Assembly (NCBI GenBank): GCA_025356175.1
Contig: JANXUP010000044.1
Span: 1-43,608 of the forward strand
Length of the DNA stretch: 43,608 nt
Source of the DNA: Sphingomonadaceae bacterium
GTDB taxonomy: Bacteria > Pseudomonadota > Alphaproteobacteria > Sphingomonadales > Sphingomonadaceae
Reading direction: 5' to 3'
Under the pieces are notes generated by a model. That model did no database searches and was not told the DNA's origin. It saw only the letters and a program-made list of their open reading frames with translations. The number at the start of each line of letters is the position of its first letter. Position 1 is the first letter of the stretch. This document shows, piece by piece, positions 28,961 through 38,382 of this stretch. Both the position numbers and the translations under genes were made by a program.

Positions 28961-30895
28961 TCAGTTGCTGCCTGAAAGCTGGGTCTGCAGCTTGCGGAGA
29001 TTGTCTTCGTTGCGGGTGGTGCCCAGTTCGGAGCGGAACCCGCCGCGCAGCTCGTCGCCCAGCTCGTCGCCTTGCTGGTCAGCGAGCTGCTTCACGAAGC
29101 CGGCAAATTCCGGTGCCTGCTGGTTGACTGTTCCGGGGGTCACATCGGTGACGGTTACCAAATACCAGCCATGGTTGCGGCCGCCCTGCATCAGGCGAAC
29201 TTTGCCCTTGGCCATGGCGAACAGCAGCAGCAGCGGACGCGAGGCGTTCTTGCCCTGCTTTTGCAGCACCTGGCGATCCATGTCGACGTGATCGACCGGG
29301 GGCAAGGCCACGCCGAGCGAGGCAACCGCGACATCGATCGGCACGCCTTTTTCGACTTGCGCCTTGAGCTTTTCGGCCGCAGCCTTGGCCGCAGCCTCAC
29401 CCTTGGCGACACGCGCATCTTCTGCGACCTGGGTACGAATAGCGCTGAGCGGCGGCGGGGCGGCGGGCGAGATCGTTCCGACATCGTAGATCACGTACGA
29501 CTTATCGGGGATTACCACACCCATGTCGGGTTGCCCGGATCCGTCCATCATGAACGCTGCGGGGACAGCGCGGGCCAGATCGGCAGGGACGGTCACTCCG
29601 TTCTGGCCATAAATTGCACCATTTGCGGTGACCGGCGCAGTTTCGCTGACCGTCAGGCCAAGTTCCTTGGCCACATCGCCCAGCGTCGCGCCGCTGTTGA
29701 TTTCCTGCTCGATCCGCTCACCAAAGCCGGCGATCGCGGTCTTGCGCTGTTCCTCGGTCAGTTCCTTGACCAGTTCGGGCTTGGCCTGTTCGAGCGTCTT
29801 GCCGGGGGTGGTTTCATGCGCGTCGATCCGCACGATCAGCCAACCGAGCGGGCCCTTGATCGGACCGACGATCTTACCGCCCGCCGTGAACACCGCATTG
29901 GCCGCATCTGCTGAACTTTGCAGGGCGTAGGCATCCTTGGTCAGGCTGCCCAGTTGCGCGATCGTGAAACCCTTGGCCTGAGCCGCCGCTTCCAGCGTCT
30001 TGCCCGAAGCAATCGCCGCAGTCACATCCTTGGCCACGGCTTGATCGGGAACGACCACCTGCGAAAGGGTGCGCTTGTCGGCCGGAGCATATTTGGCCTT
30101 GTTCTCATTATAACGCGCAGCAACTTCGTCATCGGACGGCGGGGGCGGGGCCTTCACCGAGGCATCGGTGTAGGTGATGTACCGGATCGTGCGGCGTTCC
30201 GGCAGCGTATAGCCATCCTTGTGCGCGTTATACCAGGCGGTCACTTCGGCGTCATTAGGCGCCGCAGCAGGCGCAAAAGCGGCCGGCGGCAGCTGGACGA
30301 TCGCACCGCGGCGATGCTCGGTGATCACGGCTGCGTAATGCGCGGTGAACCTGGTCGGTACCTTGAGCCCGTAGGAATTTACCGAGGTGAGCAAGCGCCC
30401 CATCAGGTTCTGGCCCTGCTCGGAGCGGAATGCGCTGTCGGTCATACCCTGCGAACCGAGCATCTGCCGATAGAGCGCGCTATCGACCTTGCCGTCGGGC
30501 GTCTGGATGTTCGGGAATTGCTTGGCAATCTCGCTGTCGATCAACCGATCGCCGACATAAATCCCGTGCTTCTGGCCCCACTGGATCACGGCCTTGCCGT
30601 CCATCGCGTACAGCAGCACTTCGTTGAGCCCGTCCTTTTCGAGGAACTGCTTGACCGAAACAGTTGGGTCGCGCTGGCGCAGCCGGGCAATAATCGAACG
30701 AAACTGGCCTTCAAGCTCAGTTTCGGTGATCTTCTCATCGCCGATGGTCGCAATCTTGCTGCCGCTGGCGAAGCCGCCGAAGGTCGAACCCGAAACGCTG
30801 CCCAGGGCAAAGCCGATGCCGATGATCCCGACAAAGGCCAGCGTGATGATAACGCCGAATTTGGAACTGAAGAAGTTGCGGAAAAACTGAAGCAT
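28961..30895 (-). CDS. ppiD: Membrane-anchored peptidyl-prolyl isomerase, PpiD/SurA-like
   Basis: A periplasmic folding helper anchored by one N-terminal membrane helix (SKFGVIITLAFVGIIGIGFALG, about residues 11-33). The 644-residue product has a SurA-like N-terminal domain (residues 50-160), a long helical linker, a parvulin-type region around 245-370 (ERRTIRYITYTD, KRTLSQVVVPD), and a second repeat-like C-terminal half. Alphaproteobacterial PpiD proteins often have degenerate isomerase sites, so it may act mainly as a chaperone for outer-membrane or secreted proteins. The start is set at the ATG giving MLQFFRNFFSSKFG. It heads the trpE-side operon and is divergent from tpiA. Confidence 0.93.
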   Translation of the reverse strand: MLQFFRNFFSSKFGVIITLAFVGIIGIGFALGSVSGSTFGGFASGSKIATIGDEKITETELEGQFRSIIARLRQRDPTVSVKQFLEKDGLNEVLLYAMDGKAVIQWGQKHGIYVGDRLIDSEIAKQFPNIQTPDGKVDSALYRQMLGSQGMTDSAFRSEQGQNLMGRLLTSVNSYGLKVPTRFTAHYAAVITEHRRGAIVQLPPAAFAPAAAPNDAEVTAWYNAHKDGYTLPERRTIRYITYTDASVKAPPPPSDDEVAARYNENKAKYAPADKRTLSQVVVPDQAVAKDVTAAIASGKTLEAAAQAKGFTIAQLGSLTKDAYALQSSADAANAVFTAGGKIVGPIKGPLGWLIVRIDAHETTPGKTLEQAKPELVKELTEEQRKTAIAGFGERIEQEINSGATLGDVAKELGLTVSETAPVTANGAIYGQNGVTVPADLARAVPAAFMMDGSGQPDMGVVIPDKSYVIYDVGTISPAAPPPLSAIRTQVAEDARVAKGEAAAKAAAEKLKAQVEKGVPIDVAVASLGVALPPVDHVDMDRQVLQKQGKNASRPLLLLFAMAKGKVRLMQGGRNHGWYLVTVTDVTPGTVNQQAPEFAGFVKQLADQQGDELGDELRGGFRSELGTTRNEDNLRKLQTQLSGSN

Positions 30896-30965
30896 CGTTT
30901 CGATCGCCAGACTAGATTTGATCCGCGCGCCGTGCATGGCACGCTGCGTTGCCGCGCTTTAGGGA

Positions 30966-30987
30966 CCATTGCCATGACAGGCAATGG
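30966..30987. repeat. Inverted repeat in the ppiD/tpiA divergent spacer
   Basis: CCATTGCC at 30966-30973 and GGCAATGG at 30980-30987 are perfect inverted copies with a six-base centre. It lies between ppiD (minus) and the proposed tpiA promoter (plus), so it could be an operator for either. There is no T run on either side, so it is not a typical terminator. The function is not known. Confidence 0.45.
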
Positions 30988-31031
30988 GGAGAAGCCGGTG
31001 GGCAGCATGATCGCACCTTGCCGCAAGCGCT

Positions 31032-31060
31032 TTGACAAGCGTGCGCAGGGTCGCCTAACC
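31032..31060 (+). promoter_or_regulatory. Probable sigma-70 promoter for tpiA-secG
   Basis: TTGACA at 31032-31037, a 17-base spacer, and CTAACC at 31055-31060. The -35 hexamer is perfect, and the -10 is weak but usual for GC-rich alphaproteobacteria. Transcription would begin about 45 bases upstream of the tpiA ATG. Confidence 0.5.
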
Positions 31061-31112
31061 GCGAGGGAACTTGGCCGCTTGGCTGAATGTGCATTTCAAC
31101 AGGGAATTCCAA

Positions 31113-31868
31113 ATGCCACACCGACCATACATCGTCGGCAACTGGAAGATGAACGGTACGCGCGCATCGCTGGCCGAAGCGCGCGCGATCGATCGCGGCG
31201 CTGCGCGCAATCCGGGGGTGAACGTGGGCATCGCGCCTCCGGCAACGCTGCTGGCGCCGATGGCCGAAGCGGTTGAGACCATCTCGCTTGGCGGGCAAGA
31301 TTGCCATGCCCAGGCCTCTGGAGCCTTCACCGGGGATATCTCGGCAGCGATGCTGGCCGATGCTGGCGCGAGCTTCGTGATCGTCGGACACTCCGAACGC
31401 CGCTTGCTGCACGGTGAAACCAACGAAATGGTCAAGGCCAAGGCCGCAGCAGCATTGGCTGCGGGCCTCGGCGCGATCGTCTGCGTCGGCGAAACCGAGG
31501 CCGAGCGCGACGCTGGCAAGGCCGAGAGTGTCGTCTCGGCGCAACTCGCTGGCTCGCTGCCTGATGATGCCGGAACGCCGGGACAGGTAACCGTGGCCTA
31601 CGAACCGGTCTGGGCCATTGGTACCGGCCGGGTACCATCCGCAGTCGATGTCAGTACGATGCACCGTGCCATCCGCGCTACCCTCGAAGGCCGCTACGGT
31701 GCTGCCAATGCAGGAATGCGGATCTTGTACGGCGGCTCTGTCAATGCCGGAAATGCTGCTGAGCTGCTCCATTGCGATGAAGTGGGCGGCGCGCTGGTCG
31801 GCGGGGCAAGCCTTACGGCGGACAGCTTCCTGACCATCGTTTCAGCTGCGGCACCAAGCACCGATTGA
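31113..31868 (+). CDS. tpiA: Triose-phosphate isomerase
   Basis: Interconverts dihydroxyacetone phosphate and glyceraldehyde 3-phosphate in glycolysis and gluconeogenesis. Active-site residues are visible: Lys12 in GNWKMNG, His93 in IVGHSERR, and Glu164 in AYEPVWAIGTG, with the phosphate-binding YGGSVNAGNA near the end. The 251-residue length is typical. The start is the ATG giving MPHRPYIVGNWK, with AGGGAA upstream; an earlier in-frame start would add 14 residues not expected in the family. secG follows 80 bases downstream. Confidence 0.98.
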   Translation: MPHRPYIVGNWKMNGTRASLAEARAIDRGAARNPGVNVGIAPPATLLAPMAEAVETISLGGQDCHAQASGAFTGDISAAMLADAGASFVIVGHSERRLLHGETNEMVKAKAAAALAAGLGAIVCVGETEAERDAGKAESVVSAQLAGSLPDDAGTPGQVTVAYEPVWAIGTGRVPSAVDVSTMHRAIRATLEGRYGAANAGMRILYGGSVNAGNAAELLHCDEVGGALVGGASLTADSFLTIVSAAAPSTD

Positions 31869-31948
31869 AGGCCGAACGCCCGCTTCGCCTTGCATAGTCG
31901 GCGCGGCGTGACTAGATGCCCGCCAAACCACCCGGAACTGGATTTTCG

Positions 31949-32359
31949 ATGTCGCTCTTCATCTTTCTTACCGTCCTTCAGGCGATCGTCGCTGCGCTGC
32001 TGGTCGGCGTTATTCTGGTGCAGAAATCCGAAGGCGGCGGACTGGGAACTGGCGGCAGCCCGGCCGGCCTGATGTCGGCACGCGGTGCGGCTGACTTCAT
32101 CACCCGGCTGACTGCCATACTGGCAACGATTTTCGTGGTGCTTTCGATCGTCCTGGCGGCGCTGGCCGTGAAGTCGAGCGGCAACCGCGAAATCGACAAT
32201 TCACTTAACCGCACCGCCGCACCGGTTGCGGCGCAGCAGCTCCCGGCCGACGCGCTGGGCGGGGCTGCGCAAAATGGCGTGGCTCCGGGCACACCGGCGC
32301 TGGTTCCGGCTCCGGGCGCTACGCCTGCGGCCGCTGCTACACCCGCCAAGAAGCCCTGA
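31949..32359 (+). CDS. secG: Preprotein translocase subunit SecG
   Basis: A small subunit of the SecYEG channel in the inner membrane that helps the SecA cycle. The 136-residue product has two membrane helices, residues 3-23 (LFIFLTVLQAIVAALLVGVIL) and 54-76 (RLTAILATIFVVLSIVLAAL). Between them lies the hallmark VQKSEGGGLGTGGSPAGLMSARG. The C-terminal 55 residues are a low-complexity Ala/Pro tail ending in TPAKKP, common in alphaproteobacteria. The start at the ATG giving MSLFIFL is preferred over an ATG 11 codons earlier. The neighbours tpiA and pyrG are the usual alphaproteobacterial context. Confidence 0.95.
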   Translation: MSLFIFLTVLQAIVAALLVGVILVQKSEGGGLGTGGSPAGLMSARGAADFITRLTAILATIFVVLSIVLAALAVKSSGNREIDNSLNRTAAPVAAQQLPADALGGAAQNGVAPGTPALVPAPGATPAAAATPAKKP

Positions 32360-32383
32360 ACGATCGTCCTCGCGCTCGCGTCC

Positions 32384-32404
32384 GCTGGCCCTGATACGGC
32401 CAGC
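32384..32404. other. Hairpin-forming inverted repeat between secG and pyrG
   Basis: GCTGGCC (32384-32390) and GGCCAGC (32398-32404) pair perfectly around a seven-base loop. It lacks a T tract, so it is not a convincing intrinsic terminator, but it could attenuate, pause or stabilise the secG transcript 25 bases after its stop. A palindrome TTAAGCTTAA also lies at about 32459-32468, just before pyrG. Confidence 0.45.
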
Positions 32405-32467
32405 AGGGCGCGCAGAGCTGTGGATTGCTGCATTGAGCGCTTGCCCGCATCCCCCACTTAAGCTTAA

Positions 32468-34114
<1,647 letters not shown>

Positions 34115-34363
34115 CGACAATCAATTGCATCGCCGGTAGTTTCGCTCGCTGCCTGAAATGGGGCGGACAACTAGGCGAAATCCCTTGCCAAAATTACCCT
34201 GACCCGGTTAGCCCTGTGCTCCGAGAACGACTCACGTCAGGGGAAGGCGGCGCAGCGATTTTCCAATTCGGCTTATTGATTGCCAGGCAAACCATGGCAG
34301 GCCCGACCTGTAAGGAATTGCTAGCGTTTCGGCTTATACAGCCGGGATAAGAGCTTGTCGTAC

Positions 34364-34393
34364 ATGATCGTCTTCTGCGACCCGGACGATCAT
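34364..34393. repeat. Perfect 9-base inverted repeat downstream of pyrG
   Basis: ATGATCGTC at 34364-34372 and GACGATCAT at 34385-34393 pair perfectly around a 12-base loop, followed by TTTA on the plus strand. It may be a second, weaker terminator for pyrG or part of a structured RNA. The high pairing and the stacked position next to the GNRA hairpin make chance less likely. Confidence 0.5.
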
Positions 34394-34422
34394 TTACCGA
34401 CAGGGCGGTGCTCAAGCATCGC

Positions 34423-34455
34423 GGGGGTGGAACGCAAGTTCCACCCCCACATTTT
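34423..34455. terminator. Strong hairpin, probable terminator between convergent pyrG and hsp20
   Basis: GGGGGTGGAAC (34423-34433) and GTTCCACCCCC (34438-34448) form a perfect 11-pair stem closed by a GCAA tetraloop, followed by ACATTTT on the plus strand. It sits 25 bases beyond the hsp20 stop and could end transcripts from both sides. The T tract favours the plus direction. Confidence 0.75.
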
Positions 34456-34472
34456 AGCTGATCGGTTTGCCG

Positions 34473-34940
34473 TCAGGCCGCTTCGCTGCTCGAAGTGTCA
34501 TTGACCACGGCCAGGGTCTTCTGTGTTCCGACCGGCACCTTCTTCGGCTTCATCGCCTCGGGCACTTCGCGCACCAGGTCGACGACCAGCAGGCCATCTT
34601 CCAGGTTGGCGCTTTCAACCCGCACATAATCAGCCAGTTCGAAACGGCGTTCAAACCCGCGCTGGGCGATGCCGACGTGCAGGAACTGGCTGGCCGAAGC
34701 CTCGTCACCCTTCTTGCCCTGGACCACCAGCAGGTTCTGTTGCGCGGTGATTTCGATGTCGGCGGGCTTGAAGCCGGCAACGGCCACGGTGATGCGATAG
34801 GCATCTTCACCGCGGCGTTCGATGTTGAACGGGGGGTAATTGTCGCCGCTGCCTGCACCGCGCTGGTTTTCCAGCAAGTCGAACAGGCGGTCGAAGCCGA
34901 CCATGGTGCGGCGATAAGGCGAGAAATCAGGACGGTTCAT
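34473..34940 (-). CDS. Small heat shock protein, Hsp20/alpha-crystallin family
   Basis: An ATP-independent holdase that binds unfolding proteins. The 155-residue product opens with the IbpA-like N-terminus (SPYRRTMVGFDRLFDLLE). The alpha-crystallin domain spans about residues 35-130 (YPPFNIERRGEDAYRITVAVAGF, DIEITAQQNLLVVQGKK, FERRFELADYVRVESANLEDGLLVVDLVREVPE). The start is set by GAGGA seven bases before the ATG at 34940. It is probably heat-induced. I did not find a clear sigma-32 promoter or ROSE thermometer in the 148-base upstream gap, which is shared with the divergent glutaredoxin gene. Confidence 0.95.
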   Translation of the reverse strand: MNRPDFSPYRRTMVGFDRLFDLLENQRGAGSGDNYPPFNIERRGEDAYRITVAVAGFKPADIEITAQQNLLVVQGKKGDEASASQFLHVGIAQRGFERRFELADYVRVESANLEDGLLVVDLVREVPEAMKPKKVPVGTQKTLAVVNDTSSSEAA

Positions 34941-35088
34941 GGCAAAATCCTCACTGTGAGCAATTGAGCGTGTTTGTTTCGGTTCTGGCCGGGACCCGCA
35001 TTCGGCATCCCGATGGCATCGCGGGCTTGCAGCCCATGACACCGCACCCGATGTATGTTAGCGCCAGCCTGTTTCAAGAGGAGCCGAA

Positions 35089-35352
35089 ATGACGACCCCG
35101 AAAGTCGAAATCTACACCAAGTGGGGCTGCCCTTACTGTGTGCGGGCCAAGGCCCTGCTCGACAGCAAGGGCGTTGCTTACGAGGAATACGACGTGACCA
35201 TGGGCGGCCCCAAGAAAACCGAAATGATCCAGCGGGTTCCAGGCGCGCAAACCGTGCCGCAGGTCCTTATCGCCGGTCGGCCCGTGGGCGGGAGCGACGA
35301 TCTCGCCGCGCTCGAAAGTGCAGGCAAGCTCGACGTGCTGCTGGCGGGCTGA
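35089..35352 (+). CDS. grxC: Glutaredoxin 3
   Basis: A small thiol-disulphide oxidoreductase reduced by glutathione. The 87-residue product has the dithiol active site Cys14-Pro-Tyr-Cys17 after KVEIYTKWG, followed by the cis-proline segment AQTVPQVLIAGRPVGGSDDL, which binds glutathione. Length and motif fit the GrxC group. AGAGGAG lies just upstream of the ATG. The carbon-nitrogen hydrolase starts two bases after its stop, so the two are co-translated. This grxC-hydrolase-DUF1178 order recurs in alphaproteobacteria from memory. Confidence 0.96.
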   Translation: MTTPKVEIYTKWGCPYCVRAKALLDSKGVAYEEYDVTMGGPKKTEMIQRVPGAQTVPQVLIAGRPVGGSDDLAALESAGKLDVLLAG

Positions 35353-35354
35353 TC

Positions 35355-36167
35355 ATGCAGCGCATCGCGGTATTGCAGATGACCTCCGGGATCGATCCTG
35401 CAGCCAATGCTGCGGCCATCGTGCAGGCATCGAACGCGGCGGCGATGGGCGGAGCGACGATGCTGTTCACGCCCGAGATGTCGATCCTGATCGACCGTGA
35501 CCGCAGCCGCGCCGCAGCACAGGTCGTGCCTGAGGCTGACAATCCGGTACTCGACGAGTTACGCGTAGCTGCCGCCCGCTCCGGGGTGTGGATTGCGCTC
35601 GGATCGATGGCGGTGCTGCGTGAGGACGGGCGCTGGGCGAACCGCAGCTATGTGATCGACGGCGGCGGCGCGATCGTCGCGCGCTATGACAAGATTCACA
35701 TGTTCGATGTCGATCTGGCGAGCGGCGAAAGTTGGCGCGAATCGAATGCGTATGCAGCCGGGGACGGGGTGGTGACGGTCGAAACGCCGCTTGGTCGGCT
35801 CGGCCTGACAATCTGTTACGATCTGCGTTTTCCCGCCTTGTTCGAGGCGCTTGGCCAAGCCAGATGCGATGTCATCGCGATCCCCGCCGCGTTTACGGTG
35901 CCGACCGGGCAAGCGCACTGGCACATATTGCAACGCGCCCGCGCGATCGAGGCCACTGCTTATGTGGTCTGCGCCGCGCAAGTCGGCGCACACGAAGACG
36001 GTCGGCAAACCTATGGCCACAGCATGTTGATCGACCCCTGGGGCGAAGTGCTGCTCGATCTTGGCGGCACCAAGGCCGACCTGGCCTTTGCCGAGCTCGA
36101 CCCGGCGCGCATCGCCGATGTCCGCGCGCAGGTTCCGTGCCTGGCCAACAAGCAGGTTATCGGGTGA
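35355..36167 (+). CDS. Carbon-nitrogen hydrolase (Nit1/Nit2-like amidase)
   Basis: A member of the nitrilase superfamily, 270 residues, probably cytoplasmic. The Glu-Lys-Cys triad is visible: Glu41 in LFTPEMSIL, Lys113 in RYDKIHMFD, and Cys154 in LTICYDLRFP. These segments closely follow the Nit1/Nit2 branch, which hydrolyses deaminated glutathione or omega-amido acids as metabolite repair. Its position next to glutaredoxin supports a link to glutathione, though this is inference. The open frame extends upstream through grxC in another frame, but the ATG two bases after the grxC stop gives the proper N-terminus (MQRIAVLQM). Confidence 0.92.
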   Translation: MQRIAVLQMTSGIDPAANAAAIVQASNAAAMGGATMLFTPEMSILIDRDRSRAAAQVVPEADNPVLDELRVAAARSGVWIALGSMAVLREDGRWANRSYVIDGGGAIVARYDKIHMFDVDLASGESWRESNAYAAGDGVVTVETPLGRLGLTICYDLRFPALFEALGQARCDVIAIPAAFTVPTGQAHWHILQRARAIEATAYVVCAAQVGAHEDGRQTYGHSMLIDPWGEVLLDLGGTKADLAFAELDPARIADVRAQVPCLANKQVIG

Positions 36168-36177
36168 TCGCTGCGCC

Positions 36178-36642
36178 ATGATCGTGTTCGATCTTGTCTG
36201 CCGCAGTGCCGGCCACCGCTTCGAAGGCTGGTTCGCAAGCTCGGCTGCATTCGACGATCAATCGGCAAGGAGGCTGGTCGCTTGCCCGAACTGCGGTTCG
36301 GCCGAAGTTGAAAAGGCGCTGATGGCGCCTAGCTTGGGCCGCAAAGGCAACCAGATCGCCGCTTCTGCACCAGCGGCCAAGGCGCCGCTGGTCAGCGGTC
36401 TTCCCGCGCCCGTGCAGGAGGCTCTCGGCAAGCTTGCCGCGCTGCAGGCGCAGGCACTGAAGCAATCCACCTGGGTGGGTGACGGGTTTGCCGATCAGAG
36501 CCGCGCCATGCATTATGGCGAGCGCGAAGTAGAGACTATCCACGGCCAGGCCACCTTCTCGGAGGCGCGAGCGCTTAGCGAAGAAGGCATTGCGATCATG
36601 CCGCTGCCATTCCCGGTTGCGCCGCCGGAGGACGTCAACTGA
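36178..36642 (+). CDS. DUF1178 family protein
   Basis: A 154-residue protein of unknown function. The N-terminus MIVFDLVCRSAGHRFEGWF and the CPNCGS motif (with the earlier Cys8) resemble a small zinc ribbon, typical of DUF1178. The middle is a low-complexity Ala/Pro/Lys linker. The C-terminal part has ALKQSTWVGDGFADQSRAMHYGE, a conserved helical block, and EVETIHGQATFSEARALSEEGI. It lies 10 bases after the carbon-nitrogen hydrolase, completing a three-gene unit. An RNA- or protein-binding role is possible but not shown. Confidence 0.9.
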   Translation: MIVFDLVCRSAGHRFEGWFASSAAFDDQSARRLVACPNCGSAEVEKALMAPSLGRKGNQIAASAPAAKAPLVSGLPAPVQEALGKLAALQAQALKQSTWVGDGFADQSRAMHYGEREVETIHGQATFSEARALSEEGIAIMPLPFPVAPPEDVN

Positions 36643-36671
36643 TTGCAAGCCGGGCAGGGCATGGCTATGCG
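36643..36671 (+). promoter_or_regulatory. Possible promoter for tRNA-Arg
   Basis: TTGCAA at 36643-36648, a 17-base spacer and TATGCG at 36666-36671. Initiation would fall at about 36678, directly before the tRNA at 36680. It starts right after the DUF1178 stop. Confidence 0.45.
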
Positions 36672-36679
36672 GACTGCGG

Positions 36680-36756
36680 GCGCCCGTAGCTCAGCAGGAT
36701 AGAGCACCAGATTCCTAATCTGGGGGCCATGGGTTCGAATCCCGTCGGGCGCACCA
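36680..36756 (+). tRNA. tRNA-Arg (anticodon CCU)
   Basis: Complete cloverleaf. The acceptor stem GCGCCCG pairs with CGGGCGC (36746-36752), and the D arm is GCTC/GAGC. The anticodon stem CCAGA/TCTGG encloses the loop TTCCTAA with anticodon CCT, reading AGG. The T arm holds TTCGAAT. A discriminator A and encoded CCA follow at 36753-36756. The total length is 77 bases. Confidence 0.97.
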
Positions 36757-36869
36757 TTCCCATTGCATGGCAATTGGCAGGCTCAAGCAGCCCCGGTTCA
36801 CCGCAAAGTTCAAGCGCGCTGCAGATTTAATGCTTGAACTGTTGATTCAATTATGATTCTAATGCGCTT

Positions 36870-37178
36870 ATGGGGAACCGGGGAACAATCCAGCTGGCAA
36901 GTGAGCGTCTTTCGCACGGCCTTGCGCTGTTTTGCCTGCTCGCCATGGGCGCCTGGGTCCTGTTCGGCCCCAGCGGCTTGATGGCCTGGAGCGAGAACAA
37001 TCGCTTGCTGACCGAACGCCAGAAGGAACTTCAGGTACTCACCGCGCAGCGGGATGAATTGAAGAACCGCGTGGCGCTGGTCGATCCGAATCACGTTGAT
37101 CCCGATATGGCCGGGCAACTGCTCCGCGCCCAGCTCAACGTCGTCCACCCGGACGAGATGGTGATGCTGCTCAACTGA
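36870..37178 (+). CDS. ftsB: FtsB/DivIC-type septum formation initiator
   Basis: A 102-residue bitopic membrane protein with a single helix at about residues 15-37 (HGLALFCLLAMGAWVLFGPSG) and a periplasmic coiled coil (ENNRLLTERQKELQVLTAQRDELKNRV). In the divisome this family links FtsL and FtsQ and helps activate septal wall synthesis. The position just before pdhA is the usual alphaproteobacterial context, there often with eno on the other side. The ATG at 36870 has no strong ribosome-binding site, so the start is less certain. The symbol is used by analogy. Confidence 0.88.
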   Translation: MGNRGTIQLASERLSHGLALFCLLAMGAWVLFGPSGLMAWSENNRLLTERQKELQVLTAQRDELKNRVALVDPNHVDPDMAGQLLRAQLNVVHPDEMVMLLN

Positions 37179-37305
37179 TTGCTGCGCCCCCGGGCGCGCG
37201 ATTTCCTGCCGAAATACGTATGGGACGGTTTCCCTTACGGCGAACTCGCCTTATAGGCCGAGCATTGCAGCACCGCTGCTTGTCGACCATCCGGGGGAGC
37301 CCAAC

Positions 37306-38382
37306 TTGGCCAAGCCTGCCATTACCCGCAAGACGCCCACCAAGGGCGCTGTCAGCGATGATACCTTTGCCTTGCGTAGCCTTCAGGACGCACATCTTGC
37401 CAATCCGCGCTATGTAGCCAGCGATGATGAACTGCTCGCCTTCTACCAGCAGATGCTGCTCATTCGGCGGTTTGAGGAAAAGGCCGGCCAGCTTTACGGC
37501 CTCGGCCTGATCGGCGGGTTCTGCCACCTCTACATCGGTCAGGAAGCTGTTGCAGTTGGCCTGCAATCTGCACTCAAACCGGGGCATGACAGCGTCATTA
37601 CCGGTTACCGCGATCATGGCCACATGCTCGCTTACGGCATCGACCCCAAGGTGATCATGGCCGAACTGACCGGGCGAGGCGCGGGCATTTCGAAGGGCAA
37701 GGGCGGGTCGATGCACATGTTCTCGACCGTGCATAAGTTCTACGGCGGCCACGGCATCGTCGGTGCGCAGGTGCCGCTGGGGGCAGGGCTGGCCTTCGCT
37801 CACCAGTACCGTGAGGATGGCGGGCTGTGCTTGGCCTATTTTGGCGACGGTGCAGCCAATCAAGGCCAGGTCTATGAAGCGTTCAACATGGCGGCGCTAT
37901 GGAACCTGCCGATCGTGTTCGTGGTGGAGAACAACGGCTACGCGATGGGCACCGCGGTGACCCGCGGCTCAGCCGAAACGCACTTTTACCGCCGCGGCAC
38001 GGCGTTCCGCATTCCCGGCATGCACGTTAATGGGATGGACGTGCTTGAAGTACGCGCCGCCGCCGAGCTGGCCTTTGCGCACGTCCGCGAAGGCAAGGGC
38101 CCGGTACTGATGGAACTGCAGACTTATCGCTATCGCGGTCACTCGATGTCCGACCCGGCGAAGTACCGCACGCGCGAGGAAGTCCAGGAAATGCGCGAAA
38201 AGCATGATCCCATCGACGCCGCCAAGGCCGAACTCCTGAAGCGCGGCGTGGCTGAGGAAAAGCTCAAGGAACTTGAAAAGCAGATTCGCAGCAAGGTCGG
38301 CGAAGCGGCTGACTTTGCAGAGAATTCGCCCGAGCCAGAGGCACCCGAGCTCTACACCGATATTCTGGTGGAGAGCTACTGA
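37306..38382 (+). CDS. pdhA: Pyruvate dehydrogenase E1 component, alpha subunit
   Basis: With PdhB it decarboxylates pyruvate and loads the acetyl group on lipoate. The 358-residue product has the family segments [48 protein letters not shown] and the thiamine-diphosphate motif [20 protein letters not shown] ending in [19 protein letters not shown] is the phosphorylation-loop equivalent. The start is TTG at 37306, six bases after GGGGGAG. The stop overlaps the pdhB ATG by one base. The 127-base gap after ftsB probably holds the promoter. Confidence 0.97.
   Translation: MAKPAITRKTPTKGAVSDDTFALRSLQDAHLANPRYVASDDELLAFYQQMLLIRRFEEKAGQLYGLGLIGGFCHLYIGQEAVAVGLQSALKPGHDSVITGYRDHGHMLAYGIDPKVIMAELTGRGAGISKGKGGSMHMFSTVHKFYGGHGIVGAQVPLGAGLAFAHQYREDGGLCLAYFGDGAANQGQVYEAFNMAALWNLPIVFVVENNGYAMGTAVTRGSAETHFYRRGTAFRIPGMHVNGMDVLEVRAAAELAFAHVREGKGPVLMELQTYRYRGHSMSDPAKYRTREEVQEMREKHDPIDAAKAELLKRGVAEEKLKELEKQIRSKVGEAADFAENSPEPEAPELYTDILVESY

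Larger units (their letters stand above)
34115..34472. other. Convergent intergenic region between pyrG and hsp20
   Basis: These 358 bases hold no convincing gene. They contain a 9-base perfect inverted repeat (34364-34393), an 11-base-pair GNRA hairpin (34423-34448), and a short 5-base repeat (CTTAT/ATAAG) near 34333-34351. Base composition is less GC-rich than the flanking genes between about 34260 and 34400. A small RNA could be hidden here, but no start or promoter is clear. Confidence 0.6.

Noticed and set aside
34473..35088. ROSE-type RNA thermometer or sigma-32 promoter upstream of hsp20
   Set aside because: I could not find a convincing match in the leader; only a small GGGCT/AGCCC hairpin is present.
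36760..36785. Imperfect hairpin after the tRNA as terminator
   Set aside because: Five or six pairs with a bulge and no T run; too weak to call.
37183..37196. GCGCCC-CC-GGGCGC palindrome after ftsB as terminator
   Set aside because: The loop would be two bases and there is no T tract.
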